Assembly: GCA_937874965.1 (NCBI GenBank)
Contig: CALNCD010000065.1
Span: 1 to 22,245 of the forward strand
Length of the DNA stretch: 22,245 nucleotides
Direction: 5' to 3'
Origin: an uncultured Erysipelotrichaceae bacterium
GTDB taxonomy: Bacteria > Bacillota_I > Bacilli_A > Erysipelotrichales > Erysipelotrichaceae
Shown here: positions 14,589 to 21,569 of the stretch, in pieces
Position numbering within the stretch: the first letter of the stretch is position 1
How the letters are laid out: each line of letters begins with the position of its first letter
The notes under the pieces: model-generated
Database searches by the model: none
What the model was told of the DNA's origin: nothing
What the model saw: only the letters and a program-made list of their open reading frames with translations
Program-made: the position numbers and the translations under genes

Positions 14589-14674
14589 GAGGTTTCTCCT
14601 TTTAATAGGTTCTGTTCGATTGATTGGGTTATACGTCACTCCATCGTCGTTTTTTCATTCTAGCCTCCTCAACT

Positions 14675-14707
14675 AAAAAACGTCTCTGGATCATCATCCA
14701 GAGACGT
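14675..14707 (-). terminator. T-box regulated terminator
   Basis: A perfect 12-base-pair stem, ACGTCTCTGGAT with ATCCAGAGACGT, around a 4-base loop is followed by T6 on the leftward strand. It lies directly after the T-box antiterminator sequence and ends 87 bases before the binding-protein ATG. Confidence 0.92.
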
Positions 14708-14899
14708 ATGTTACGCGGTACCACTCCAGTTGCCTGAATTCGATTCAAGCCCCTTCTCTTTAACGCAAGAGTCACGATCTTCACTATGGATTCATGAAGA
14801 TATCTCACAAGTGCGGTTCATTGTTTTGACTTCATCAGGCTTGCACTCTGCCCTGACTCGCTAGGAAGATCGAACAACTACTCTCTTGATCATTGATTT
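14675..14899 (-). ncRNA. T-box leader, specifier CGC (arginine)
   Basis: The leftward leader carries the conserved T-box segment TGGAGTGGTACCGCG (14714-14728), followed by an intrinsic terminator. Upstream, stem I is recognisable. AGTA in GAGAGTAG (near 14878-14885) faces GAA at 14817-14819, as in the loop E of specifier loops. GUUGUU pairs with AACAAU above it, and CAAG with CUUG below. With the usual GAA-N-XYZ-A layout, the specifier is CGC (14813-14815) followed by A, giving arginine. A tip stem CAGG/CCUG and a stem II (AUCUUCA/UGAAGAU) are also present. Uncharged tRNA-Arg should stabilise the antiterminator and turn on the transporter-peptidase operon. A one-base shift would read CCG (proline), which I think less likely. 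Confidence 0.9.
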
Positions 14900-14905
14900 A
14901 AAAAC

Positions 14906-14934
14906 AGTCTAAATGAAAAGATGTAAGTTGTCAA
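14906..14934 (-). promoter_or_regulatory. Promoter of the T-box operon
   Basis: On the leftward strand, a consensus -35 TTGACA (14929-14934) and a -10 TAGACT (14906-14911) are spaced by 17 bases. Transcription would start near 14899, just before stem I of the T-box. Confidence 0.75.
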
Positions 14935-15012
14935 CACTAATTGTGAAAAATTTTCTGAAAACTATTGAAAATCATAGAGTTATGTGTTTGGACGGTGAAG
15001 AAGCCTTGAACA

Positions 15013-15063
15013 TTCTGTGAAGATGAAAGGATTCACAGAAGATTCACATGAAACTCTTATAGT
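15013..15063 (+). promoter_or_regulatory. Promoter of the polyphosphate operon with a candidate PhoP box
   Basis: The -10 TATAGT (15058-15063) has no proper -35. Instead, two TTCACA hexamers (15032-15037, 15043-15048) are spaced by five bases, matching the Bacillus PhoP direct repeat TT(A/C/T)ACA-N5-TT(A/C/T)ACA. They lie at about -38 and -27 from the expected start, where PhoP activates. The first also forms a 9-base inverted repeat with TTCTGTGAA at 15013-15021. This is the only control signal in the 14935-15086 gap. Confidence 0.5.
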
Positions 15064-15086
15064 GTATGCCAGAAGAGGTGATATGT

Positions 15087-15803
15087 ATGAATAAGTCAAA
15101 GAATTCCTTTAATCGTATCGAAAAGAAATACCGCTTGTCACCTGAACAGGTCCGCCCTTTCAAACACTTGATCCAATCACGGCTGACCTTGGATGAGTAT
15201 GGCCCGCACAGTATTCATAGTCTCTATCTGGATGATGAGCGTGATTATTGGGTTCAGCGTTCTATGGATAAGCCGGTGTTCAAGGAAAAATTGCGGCTGC
15301 GTTTGTACAGTGAGTGTTTGCAGACGATTGCAAAGGGTCAGCCTTTGTTTCTGGAAGCAAAGAAAAAATACAACGGAATTGTCTATAAGCGACGCTCTTT
15401 GCTGACGTATGAGGCGTATTGTCAGCTGCTTCGTGAACAGTCTGTTCAGAATCAGGAAGATCAGATGATGCGCGAACTGGTCTGGCAGATCCAGCATGAT
15501 CGGCTTATTCCAAGGTTCTATCTCTATTACGTCCGGGAAGCATACAGTGAACCGGATTCAGATAGCCTACGGGTTACGATGGATCATGGTATTGCTTATC
15601 AACTCGACGTTTCCAGTTTTGAAGAGGTGAGTGCACCTAAACCTCTGCTGGAGGATGAGGGTGTCATTGTTGAAATTAAAGTTCAGGATGCTTTGCCGCT
15701 TTGGCTGGTCCGGGGATTAAGCGATTTGCAAATCTATCCGGCTTCCTTTTCCAAAGTCGGTGAAAGCTATTTGAAAGAAAGACGAGGAACACGCGATGTT
15801 TAA
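15087..15803 (+). CDS. VTC-domain polyphosphate polymerase
   Basis: The 238-residue protein is a bacterial stand-alone VTC domain, the CYTH-like tunnel fold that makes polyphosphate from ATP in yeast Vtc4. Charged tunnel residues are all visible: RIEKKY (10-15), SLYLDDE (45-51), KEKLRLRLY (66-74), FLEAKKKYNGIVYKRR (88-103), YYVREAY (147-153), VIVEIKV (193-199) and FSKVGESY (221-228). These supply the basic phosphate-binding residues and the metal-binding Glu196. ATG 15087 follows AGAGGTG by six bases; an upstream in-frame ATG at 15066 lacks a site. It overlaps the DUF4956 gene by 8 bases. This pairing is common in Bacillota; whether the product is polyphosphate or another polymer in these operons is not established here. 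Confidence 0.92.
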   Translation: MNKSKNSFNRIEKKYRLSPEQVRPFKHLIQSRLTLDEYGPHSIHSLYLDDERDYWVQRSMDKPVFKEKLRLRLYSECLQTIAKGQPLFLEAKKKYNGIVYKRRSLLTYEAYCQLLREQSVQNQEDQMMRELVWQIQHDRLIPRFYLYYVREAYSEPDSDSLRVTMDHGIAYQLDVSSFEEVSAPKPLLEDEGVIVEIKVQDALPLWLVRGLSDLQIYPASFSKVGESYLKERRGTRDV

Positions 15804-16473
15804 CTATATTTTTACGTCACTGACGCAAGAAACGATGACCCTGTCAGTGGTCCTGATTTGCACGGCTGTTGCTTTCGCAATGGGGCTTCTGATCGCATTG
15901 GTCTATATGTATAGGAATACCTACAACAAGAGCTTTGCGATTACCTTGGCGCTGCTGCCTTTGATGATTCAGATTGTCATTATGCTGGTCAATGGAAATC
16001 TTGGGACGAGTGTTGCGGTTTTAGGTGCATTCTCCTTGATTCGCTTTCGTTCCATTGCCGGGACAGCCCGCGATATCAGCAGTATCTTTTTCGCAATGGC
16101 CATCGGTTTGGCCTGCGGGATGGGTTTCGTGATTTTTGCAATCTTCATTACCCTTGTGATCTGCAGCCTATCCTTGCTTCTCTACCGGTTTAATTTTGCG
16201 GAAACCAAGGTGAGCACCTATGACCTGAAAATTGTCATTCCAGAGACCTTGGATTATGAAGGGGTATTTGACGATCTTTTCGAACAGTATACGCAGTCAA
16301 GCGATCTTACTCAGGTCAGAACAACGAATCTTGGAAGTCTGTTTGAATTGACCTATGTGGTTGAATTTAAAAGCAAAGTCTCCACCAAGTCATTTATGGA
16401 TGATATCCGGGTCCGCAACGATAATCTCAACATTATCTGTACCCGTTCAGGCTTGAATCGTGAGCTTCTTTAG
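15796..16473 (+). CDS. DUF4956 membrane protein
   Basis: The 225-residue protein has four likely membrane spans in the first 130 residues (about 15-38, 47-66, 93-110 and 111-130), then a soluble C-terminal domain. The conserved DUF4956 core is VAVLGAFSLIRFRSIAGTARDISSIFFAMAIGLACGMGF (about 73-111, with paired Arg83/Arg85 and Arg92). The C-terminal part, from YDLKIVIPE to the end, looks like an alpha/beta domain. Its ATG overlaps the VTC gene and its stop precedes the beta-helix gene by 9 bases. Function is unknown. It probably forms a membrane complex with the VTC enzyme, perhaps for export of the polymer, which is inference from constant co-occurrence. Confidence 0.9.
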   Translation: MFNYIFTSLTQETMTLSVVLICTAVAFAMGLLIALVYMYRNTYNKSFAITLALLPLMIQIVIMLVNGNLGTSVAVLGAFSLIRFRSIAGTARDISSIFFAMAIGLACGMGFVIFAIFITLVICSLSLLLYRFNFAETKVSTYDLKIVIPETLDYEGVFDDLFEQYTQSSDLTQVRTTNLGSLFELTYVVEFKSKVSTKSFMDDIRVRNDNLNIICTRSGLNRELL

Positions 16474-16482
16474 GAGGTAATT

Positions 16483-18339
16483 ATGAACAAGAAAACGAAA
16501 TACGGCGTATCACTTGTGAGTGTGATTGTAATTATTGCTTTAGCAGCTGTGCTGGTCTGGCGACCGTGGCAATCAGTTTCTGCACCTTCTGCGAATTCAT
16601 CGGCGGCTTCTGACAACTCATCAACACCTACGCAGATCGGCGCAGGCCAGTTGATTGAACCGACGTATGATGAAGACGACGTATTGACTACGTATGATGC
16701 AAGCAGTGCAATTACGATTGCCTTAAGTGACAGCGGAAGTACCAGCAGCAGTTCATCTGTCAGCATCCTAGGGTCGGCGATAACCCTTAAATCAGCAGGT
16801 ACATACGTGATTTCCGGTACATTAAGCGCAGGACAGATCGTAGTGAGTGCAGGGGATAACGATAGGATTCATCTCATCTTCAATGGGGTGACGCTGACAA
16901 GTAAAACCTCTGCGGCCCTGTACATCACCAATGCCGATAAAACGGTGATTACCCTTAATGAAGGGACAGTGAATACGCTCAGCGATGCATCTGTATATAC
17001 AGGTGCAAACAGTGATGATGAGCCTTCAGCGGCTTTATTCAGCAAGACAGACTTGACCATTAACGGCACTGGTACGCTGGTTGTCACAGGCAATTATGAA
17101 CATGGGATTCAAACGAAAGATGATCTGAAACTGATCAGCGGGACCTATCAGATAACTGCAGTTCAAGATGCGATCCGTGGACGGGATTCAATTACCATTA
17201 AAGACGGGACCTATCATCTGGTTGCGGGAAATGATGGGTTGAAGTCCAATAATGATGAGGACACAGAGAAGGGATGGATTGCGATTGAATCAGGTACGTT
17301 TGATATCGTCTCAGTGTATGACGGAATTCAGGCCGAAACAGTTCTTCAAATCGGCGGCGGACAGTATTCAATCACAACCAACGCTGGTGTGAGTTCATCG
17401 TACAGTTCAGCAAGTGAGAGTGCGAAAGGTCTGAAATCAGGCACGGCACTTTTGGTTATCGATGGTCAATTCAATCTGAATACGTATGATGATGCTGTTC
17501 ATTCAAACGGAAATATTGAAATTCGGGGCGGGATGTTTACGATTTCGACTTCGGATGATGCTGTCCACAGTGATGCGACCTTGACTGTGAGCGGCGGATC
17601 ACTGGCGATTCTTCAATCCTACGAAGGATTGGAAGGGAAGGATGTGATTATCAGCGGCGGTGAAATCAGTATAAAGGCCAGTGATGATGGCATTAATGCA
17701 GCAGGTGGCAGCGATGGGACATCATCAAATGGAAGACCGGATAACTTTGCCAGTTCAGGAAATTCTTCATTAACCATCTCCGGCGGATTGGTTTATGTGG
17801 ATGCGTCTGGCGATGGGTTGGATGCGAATGGTAATCTGACAATCAGCGGTGGAACTGTTCTGGTTAATGGACCGACATCAAACGGCGACGGTGCCTTGGA
17901 TTATGATGGAACCGGAAGCATCAGCGGCGGAGTGGTGATTGCTGTTGGCTCATCCGGTATGGCACAAGGATTCGGCAGCAGCAGTACACAAGCATCCATG
18001 GGCGCAGCGACCGCTCAAACATATGCAGCCGGTACGATTATCAACGTCACGAATGCCGATGGAGAGGTATTGATTACTTTCAAAGCTGCGAAAGCATTCA
18101 GTTCAATCATCGTCAGCACACCGGAAATGGCATTGAACGGGACGTACAGCATTTCGGTTGGCGGAGCAGCAACCGGTGCACAGAGCTATGGACTCTATAC
18201 CGATGCAACGTATAGCGGTGGCAGCATTATTGCGACTGAAACACTTACGTCTATGGCGACATCATCAATGACAGGTACTCAAGGTCAAGGGGGACAGGGA
18301 GGTCAGGGCGGACCGGGACAAGGCGGAAGCCGTCCGTAA
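16483..18339 (+). CDS. Cthe_2159-type surface beta-helix carbohydrate-binding protein
   Basis: The 618-residue protein has an N-terminal membrane anchor (about 9-27), a Ser/Ala/Thr-rich linker (35-55), and a long parallel beta-helix of the Cthe_2159 (PF14262) family. Short repeats such as DLTINGTGTLVV, SITIKDGTYHL, NGNIEIRGGMFTI, TLTVSGGSLAI, DVIISGGEISI and NLTISGGTVLV alternate with Asp-rich turns (SDDAVHS, SDDGINA, SGDGLDA, NGDGALD). In the characterised member such turns bind calcium, and the protein binds acidic polysaccharide. The C terminus is a Gly/Gln-rich tail (GQGGQGGQGGPGQGGSRP). AGGAGG precedes the ATG. It is the outward-facing partner of the VTC-DUF4956 pair. Confidence 0.9.
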   Translation: MNKKTKYGVSLVSVIVIIALAAVLVWRPWQSVSAPSANSSAASDNSSTPTQIGAGQLIEPTYDEDDVLTTYDASSAITIALSDSGSTSSSSSVSILGSAITLKSAGTYVISGTLSAGQIVVSAGDNDRIHLIFNGVTLTSKTSAALYITNADKTVITLNEGTVNTLSDASVYTGANSDDEPSAALFSKTDLTINGTGTLVVTGNYEHGIQTKDDLKLISGTYQITAVQDAIRGRDSITIKDGTYHLVAGNDGLKSNNDEDTEKGWIAIESGTFDIVSVYDGIQAETVLQIGGGQYSITTNAGVSSSYSSASESAKGLKSGTALLVIDGQFNLNTYDDAVHSNGNIEIRGGMFTISTSDDAVHSDATLTVSGGSLAILQSYEGLEGKDVIISGGEISIKASDDGINAAGGSDGTSSNGRPDNFASSGNSSLTISGGLVYVDASGDGLDANGNLTISGGTVLVNGPTSNGDGALDYDGTGSISGGVVIAVGSSGMAQGFGSSSTQASMGAATAQTYAAGTIINVTNADGEVLITFKAAKAFSSIIVSTPEMALNGTYSISVGGAATGAQSYGLYTDATYSGGSIIATETLTSMATSSMTGTQGQGGQGGQGGPGQGGSRP

Positions 18340-18349
18340 ACCTGTCGTT

Positions 18350-18432
18350 AAAAGAACGGATGCGAGACTGAATTGATCTTCCTTATCTTTGTTTAAGATT
18401 CGGGGTTCGGTTCAGAGATCATCCGTTCTTTT
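18350..18432. terminator. Large bidirectional hairpin between the beta-helix gene and proC
   Basis: AAAAGAACGGATG (18350-18362) and CATCCGTTCTTTT (18420-18432) pair perfectly over 13 bases. Inside, CTGAA can pair with TTCAG, but the inner left arm is only partly complementary to the right arm. A/T runs on both ends suit termination of both converging genes. Confidence 0.85.
18387..18415 (+). repeat. Copy 2 of the 29-base dispersed repeat
   Basis: This segment begins CTTTGTTTAAGATT and ends GGGGTTCGGTTCAG, differing from the copy at 3168-3196 at three positions. Here the left arm facing it has diverged while this right half is kept. Confidence 0.8.
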
Positions 18433-18465
18433 CTTGTTGAGGGATACTGGAAAAATGCTTTTCGT

Positions 18466-19242
18466 CTACTGCGGCTTGCAGATTGCATCCAGCGCCTGGA
18501 TGACACTGTTTCGCAAGCCATGTTCTTCTAATGCTGCTATGCCTTTTATCGTGGTTCCTCCGGGTGATGCCACTTGATCTTTAAGGGTTGAGGGCGTTAT
18601 CTGCTGAGCACTCAGGTAGTCACCGGTACTGCTTGCACTGGCAATGGCCAGTGCATAGGCCTCTTCTCTTGACAGGCCATACTTCACGGCGCCATCTGCC
18701 AGGGCTTCGATAAACAGGGCATAGAAGGCAGGCGAGCATCCTGTGATGACTGATCCGACTTCAAGTTTTTCTTCCGGAATCGGGTAGACAGTTCCAAGGG
18801 TGCTGAACACATCGGTGATTTTCTGAATGTTTGCTTCGTGATCTGCTGAACTTAATAAAGAGATGCCGGAATTCGTGCGTACCGGAATATTTGGAATGAT
18901 CCGGGTCAGGTGAGCTGATTGCGTCACATCGTACATTTGCTGGAGAGTTACCTTTGATCCAACTGAGACAATCAGTGTTTCCGGTTTGAGCATCGGCTTG
19001 ATTTCTGCCAAGACGGCAAGGATGGCAGGAGCGCTGACGGCTAGTATGATGAGATCGCACTTTTCCGCAAGTTCCGATGCACTTTGCACGGGGGTTACTG
19101 GATAGCGGGAGGCGTAGCCGTCAAGTATTTCAGCATTTCTGGTGTAGATTGCTAATTCGTGTGAATACGGGGAGTCTGCATTGAGAAAACCTTCAAGCAA
19201 TGCACTTCCCATATGTCCTAGTCCTAATATTCCGATTGTCAT
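18466..19242 (-). CDS. proC: Pyrroline-5-carboxylate reductase
   Basis: The 258-residue enzyme reduces pyrroline-5-carboxylate to proline with NAD(P)H. The Rossmann start ILGLGHMGSALLEGF (4-18), IPNIPVRTNSGIS (the family's R.MPN.P segment, here with I for M), the SVITGCSPAFYALFIEALADGAVKYGLSREEA helix and the C-terminal DQVASPGGTTIKGIAALEEHGLRN signature are all present. GGGAGG precedes the ATG. It is monocistronic, transcribed toward the beta-helix gene and divergent from the AI-2E gene. Length is close to the usual 260-275 residues. Confidence 0.95.
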   Translation of the reverse strand: MTIGILGLGHMGSALLEGFLNADSPYSHELAIYTRNAEILDGYASRYPVTPVQSASELAEKCDLIILAVSAPAILAVLAEIKPMLKPETLIVSVGSKVTLQQMYDVTQSAHLTRIIPNIPVRTNSGISLLSSADHEANIQKITDVFSTLGTVYPIPEEKLEVGSVITGCSPAFYALFIEALADGAVKYGLSREEAYALAIASASSTGDYLSAQQITPSTLKDQVASPGGTTIKGIAALEEHGLRNSVIQALDAICKPQ

Positions 19243-19267
19243 TCTCTATCCTCCCGTAATTGGTTTT

Positions 19268-19296
19268 AGTATAGCATGCTTTAAATGTTAATTAAA
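19268..19296 (-). promoter_or_regulatory. Promoter of proC
   Basis: On the leftward strand, an extended -10 TGCTATACT (hexamer 19268-19273) has a weak -35 TTTAAT (19291-19296) at 17 bases. Confidence 0.6.
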
Positions 19297-19304
19297 CGGG
19301 TGAC

Positions 19305-19333
19305 TTGAATTCAGGGTTTATCTCACTTACAAT
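19305..19333 (+). promoter_or_regulatory. Promoter of the AI-2E gene, placed for a leaderless message
   Basis: TTGAAT (19305-19310), 17 bases, TACAAT (19328-19333). The start codon begins six bases after the -10, so the usual start point coincides with the A of ATG. The only purine-rich stretch, AGGG, is two bases from the ATG and could not serve as a ribosome binding site. Confidence 0.65.
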
Positions 19334-19339
19334 AGGGTT

Positions 19340-20482
19340 ATGAAACGTCTTGAAACCAAAACAGGGTTGATTCAGATTCTGATTAGCGGAGCGATCCTCA
19401 TCCTCTTTTATTTGCTGATGGATCATCTGCCAGTGCTCTTTTCAGGTGCATCCAAAGCCCTTGATTTGATTCGCCCGCTTTTAATCGGGTGCTGTATTGC
19501 CTATCTGCTGAATATTCCGATGACCTGGATTGAGTCCCATCTCGGGAAGAGGCTGGGGGTGAGGTTGAAAAGAACCCTGGCATTGATTGCTGTTCTGGTG
19601 CTGTTGCTTGGATTTGTTGTCTTGGTCAGCGTCATGGTTATTCCGCAGTTGATCAAAGCCATAAGTACCTTGCAGAGTTCACTGCCCTCTGTATTGGATG
19701 CTTCGATTACTTGGATAAATCATGTCCTGGTCGACCTTAAGATTGATTATACCCTTGGCCATGTTGAATCATGGAATATCAATGCCTTGATGACTACGGT
19801 CCTAGCCTTTCTGTTCGGGAGTGGCTTTAATCCTGTGGATTTGACCGTGAATATCTTCCAGGCAATTCTGGGATTCATGACGCAGTTTTTTCTTAGCCTG
19901 ATCTTTTCAATTTATATCCTGCTCATGAAGGAAAAACTGGGAAAGTCTTTCAAACGGCTTGCTCAGGCGCTCTTTGGTGAACATCGTTTCTATCATCAGG
20001 CTGCTGCTCTGGTCCATCTGATTGATGCGACATTCAAGCGGTATGTCATCGGGACATTGACCGAGTGCTTTATCCTGGGCATGATTTTCTTTGTCGGGAT
20101 GACGCTTTTCCGGTTTCCGTATGCCTCTATGATTGCCGTGTTGGTCGGTACATTTGCGGTAGTTCCCATCGTTGGGGGAATCACAGCGATGCTGATGGGC
20201 GTCGTTCTTGTGGCATCGATTCATCCGGAACTTGGCTTTTGGTTTTATATTTTTAATCAGGTTGTCCAGCAAGTGGAGAATGATTTGATTTACCCGAAGG
20301 TTGTAGGCAGCAGTGTCGGTCTGCCGGCTTTGCTGGTATTGCTTGCTGTTTTGATTTTCGGAGATCTCTTTGGTGCCGTCGGTATGATTGTTGCTGTACC
20401 GGTGGTTTCCGTCGGGTATCAGCTGCTGACCCGGTTTGTCTCATCGCAGCTTGAACGCAAGCATTTGCCTTCAATAGAATAG
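19340..20482 (+). CDS. AI-2E family transporter (PerM-like)
   Basis: The 380-residue membrane protein belongs to PF01594. Seven to eight spans are visible, with a soluble stretch at about 105-150, the FLSLIFSIYILLMKEKL segment, and the late conserved region FRFPYASMIAVLVGTFAVVPIVGG ... QQVENDLIYPKVVGSSVGLPALLVLLAVLIFGDLFGAVGMIVAVP. Despite the name, few members export autoinducer-2. Others are Na+/H+ antiporters or of unknown substrate, so no signalling role is claimed. The start has no ribosome binding site, yet the N terminus matches the family and the next Met is at residue 27. It is followed after 9 bases by dut. Confidence 0.92.
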   Translation: MKRLETKTGLIQILISGAILILFYLLMDHLPVLFSGASKALDLIRPLLIGCCIAYLLNIPMTWIESHLGKRLGVRLKRTLALIAVLVLLLGFVVLVSVMVIPQLIKAISTLQSSLPSVLDASITWINHVLVDLKIDYTLGHVESWNINALMTTVLAFLFGSGFNPVDLTVNIFQAILGFMTQFFLSLIFSIYILLMKEKLGKSFKRLAQALFGEHRFYHQAAALVHLIDATFKRYVIGTLTECFILGMIFFVGMTLFRFPYASMIAVLVGTFAVVPIVGGITAMLMGVVLVASIHPELGFWFYIFNQVVQQVENDLIYPKVVGSSVGLPALLVLLAVLIFGDLFGAVGMIVAVPVVSVGYQLLTRFVSSQLERKHLPSIE

Positions 20483-20491
20483 GAGTTCAGT

Positions 20492-20947
20492 ATGAAACGT
20501 TGCAGAGGATTTGAAGTTGTCAGTCATTATCGCGATCGGGAGGTGATTTTGCCCTCACGTAGTACCAAGGGATCGGCAGGATATGATTTCCAGGCGTTGG
20601 AAGATACAGTTGTTCCTGTCGGTTCAAAGCCTTGCCTGGTTCCGACTGGAATTAAGGCATATATGCCGGAAGATGAGTTCCTCCAGCTTGCGAACCGTTC
20701 CAGTAATCCTGGGAAAAAAGGATTGATTATGGCTAACGGCATCGGTGTTGTTGATCAGGATTATTATAATAATCCTGACAATGAGGGACATATCTGCTTT
20801 CTCTTTATGAACGGTACGGATGAGCCGATTCTTATCCGCAAAGGCGATAAGATCGGACAGGGAATTTTTCTTCGTTACTACACGATAGATAATGAGGAAC
20901 AGGTTGATTCAAGCCGAAGCGGCGGATTTGGAAGCACTGGAGTCTAG
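20492..20947 (+). CDS. dut: dUTP diphosphatase
   Basis: The 151-residue trimeric enzyme splits dUTP to dUMP and pyrophosphate, keeping uracil out of DNA. Motif I is GSAGYDF (27-33), motif II ANRSSNPGKKG (67-77), motif III NGIGVVDQDYYNN (82-94, with the catalytic Asp in VVDQDY), motif IV KGDKIGQGIF and motif V SRSGGFGSTG (140-149), which closes over the base. The insertion YYNNPDNEGH after motif III is slightly longer than in E. coli Dut and is usual in some Bacillota. AGGAG precedes the ATG; it is second after the AI-2E gene. Confidence 0.95.
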   Translation: MKRCRGFEVVSHYRDREVILPSRSTKGSAGYDFQALEDTVVPVGSKPCLVPTGIKAYMPEDEFLQLANRSSNPGKKGLIMANGIGVVDQDYYNNPDNEGHICFLFMNGTDEPILIRKGDKIGQGIFLRYYTIDNEEQVDSSRSGGFGSTGV

Positions 20948-20963
20948 ACAAACGCTATAGGTT

Positions 20964-20972
20964 TGGTATACT
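20964..20972 (+). promoter_or_regulatory. Extended -10 promoter of the ECF S-component gene
   Basis: TGGTATACT (extended -10, hexamer 20967-20972) lies 24 bases before the ATG. No clear -35 is visible. It lets the gene be transcribed apart from dut. Confidence 0.5.
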
Positions 20973-20995
20973 TGAGAACAAAAGGAGAATTCAGG

Positions 20996-21502
20996 ATGAA
21001 GAATAGTCATACAATTCTTGCGATTTCGGGGTTATTGAGCGCGATTGCAATTGTCATCCCTATGTTTGTTCCAGTCATCACATTAGGACCAGCGGGAAGT
21101 TATACCCTTTTCAGCCATGTGCCCATTATGATTGCCATGTTTATTTCACCGGCAGCTGCTGTCTATGTTGCAATCGGTGCATCGATCGGTTTTCTGCTGA
21201 AGGCAGTCAATATCGTGATCGTTATGCGGGCTTTCTCTCATATCGTTTTTGCATTTCTAGGTGCATTGTATCTCAGCAAGCACAAGAATCTCTTAGCATC
21301 GAAGAAAAAGACGGTCATCTTCGGCTTGGTGATTTCAGTGGTTCACGTCGTAGTGGAATTTGCTGTTTCCTACGTTATGCTGGGGATGCTGCCGTCCCTT
21401 CTAGGAATCCTTGCCATTTCCGTGCTCTGTCTAGGCTTTGTCCATTCCATGATCGATTATACGGCAGCTCAGTTTATCTACCGGATTGTTCAGAAAAAAT
21501 GA
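20996..21502 (+). CDS. ECF transporter S component, possibly for niacin
   Basis: The 168-residue protein is a small, very hydrophobic membrane protein with five or six spans. The region SGLLSAIAIVIPMFVPVITLGPAGSYTLFSHVPIMIAMFISPAAAVYVAIGASIGFLL resembles S components of energy-coupling-factor vitamin transporters, and I think it is closest to the NiaX-like group. That substrate guess is tentative, since no NiaR site or riboswitch is visible upstream. The S component would need shared EcfA/A'/T proteins encoded elsewhere. ATG 20996 follows AGGAGA by seven bases; an in-frame ATG at 20963 is inside the promoter. Confidence 0.8.
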   Translation: MKNSHTILAISGLLSAIAIVIPMFVPVITLGPAGSYTLFSHVPIMIAMFISPAAAVYVAIGASIGFLLKAVNIVIVMRAFSHIVFAFLGALYLSKHKNLLASKKKTVIFGLVISVVHVVVEFAVSYVMLGMLPSLLGILAISVLCLGFVHSMIDYTAAQFIYRIVQKK

Positions 21503-21534
21503 AGATGAACAAATCGTGAAAATTATAAGAAGAG

Positions 21535-21563
21535 TTGAAGATAGCGGACAAAGGTGCTATCAT
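21535..21563 (+). promoter_or_regulatory. Promoter of the HD-domain gene, placed for a leaderless message
   Basis: TTGAAG (21535-21540), 17 bases, TATCAT (21558-21563), then six bases to ATG 21570. The geometry is the same as at the AI-2E gene, with transcription expected at the A of ATG and no ribosome binding site in between. Confidence 0.6.
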
Positions 21564-21569
21564 TCATCC

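Noticed and set aside
14812..14820. Proline (CCG) or histidine (CAC) specifier in the T-box
   Set aside because: The usual offset of one base after GAA and a following A fits CGC; the other registers break that layout.
16483..18339. Short near-identical motifs in the beta-helix gene as a DNA repeat or CRISPR
   Set aside because: They are protein-level beta-helix rungs with varied codons and no regular spacer structure.
19340..20482. Quorum-sensing (autoinducer-2) exporter
   Set aside because: The family name is historical; most members have other or unknown substrates and no luxS or lsr gene is nearby.
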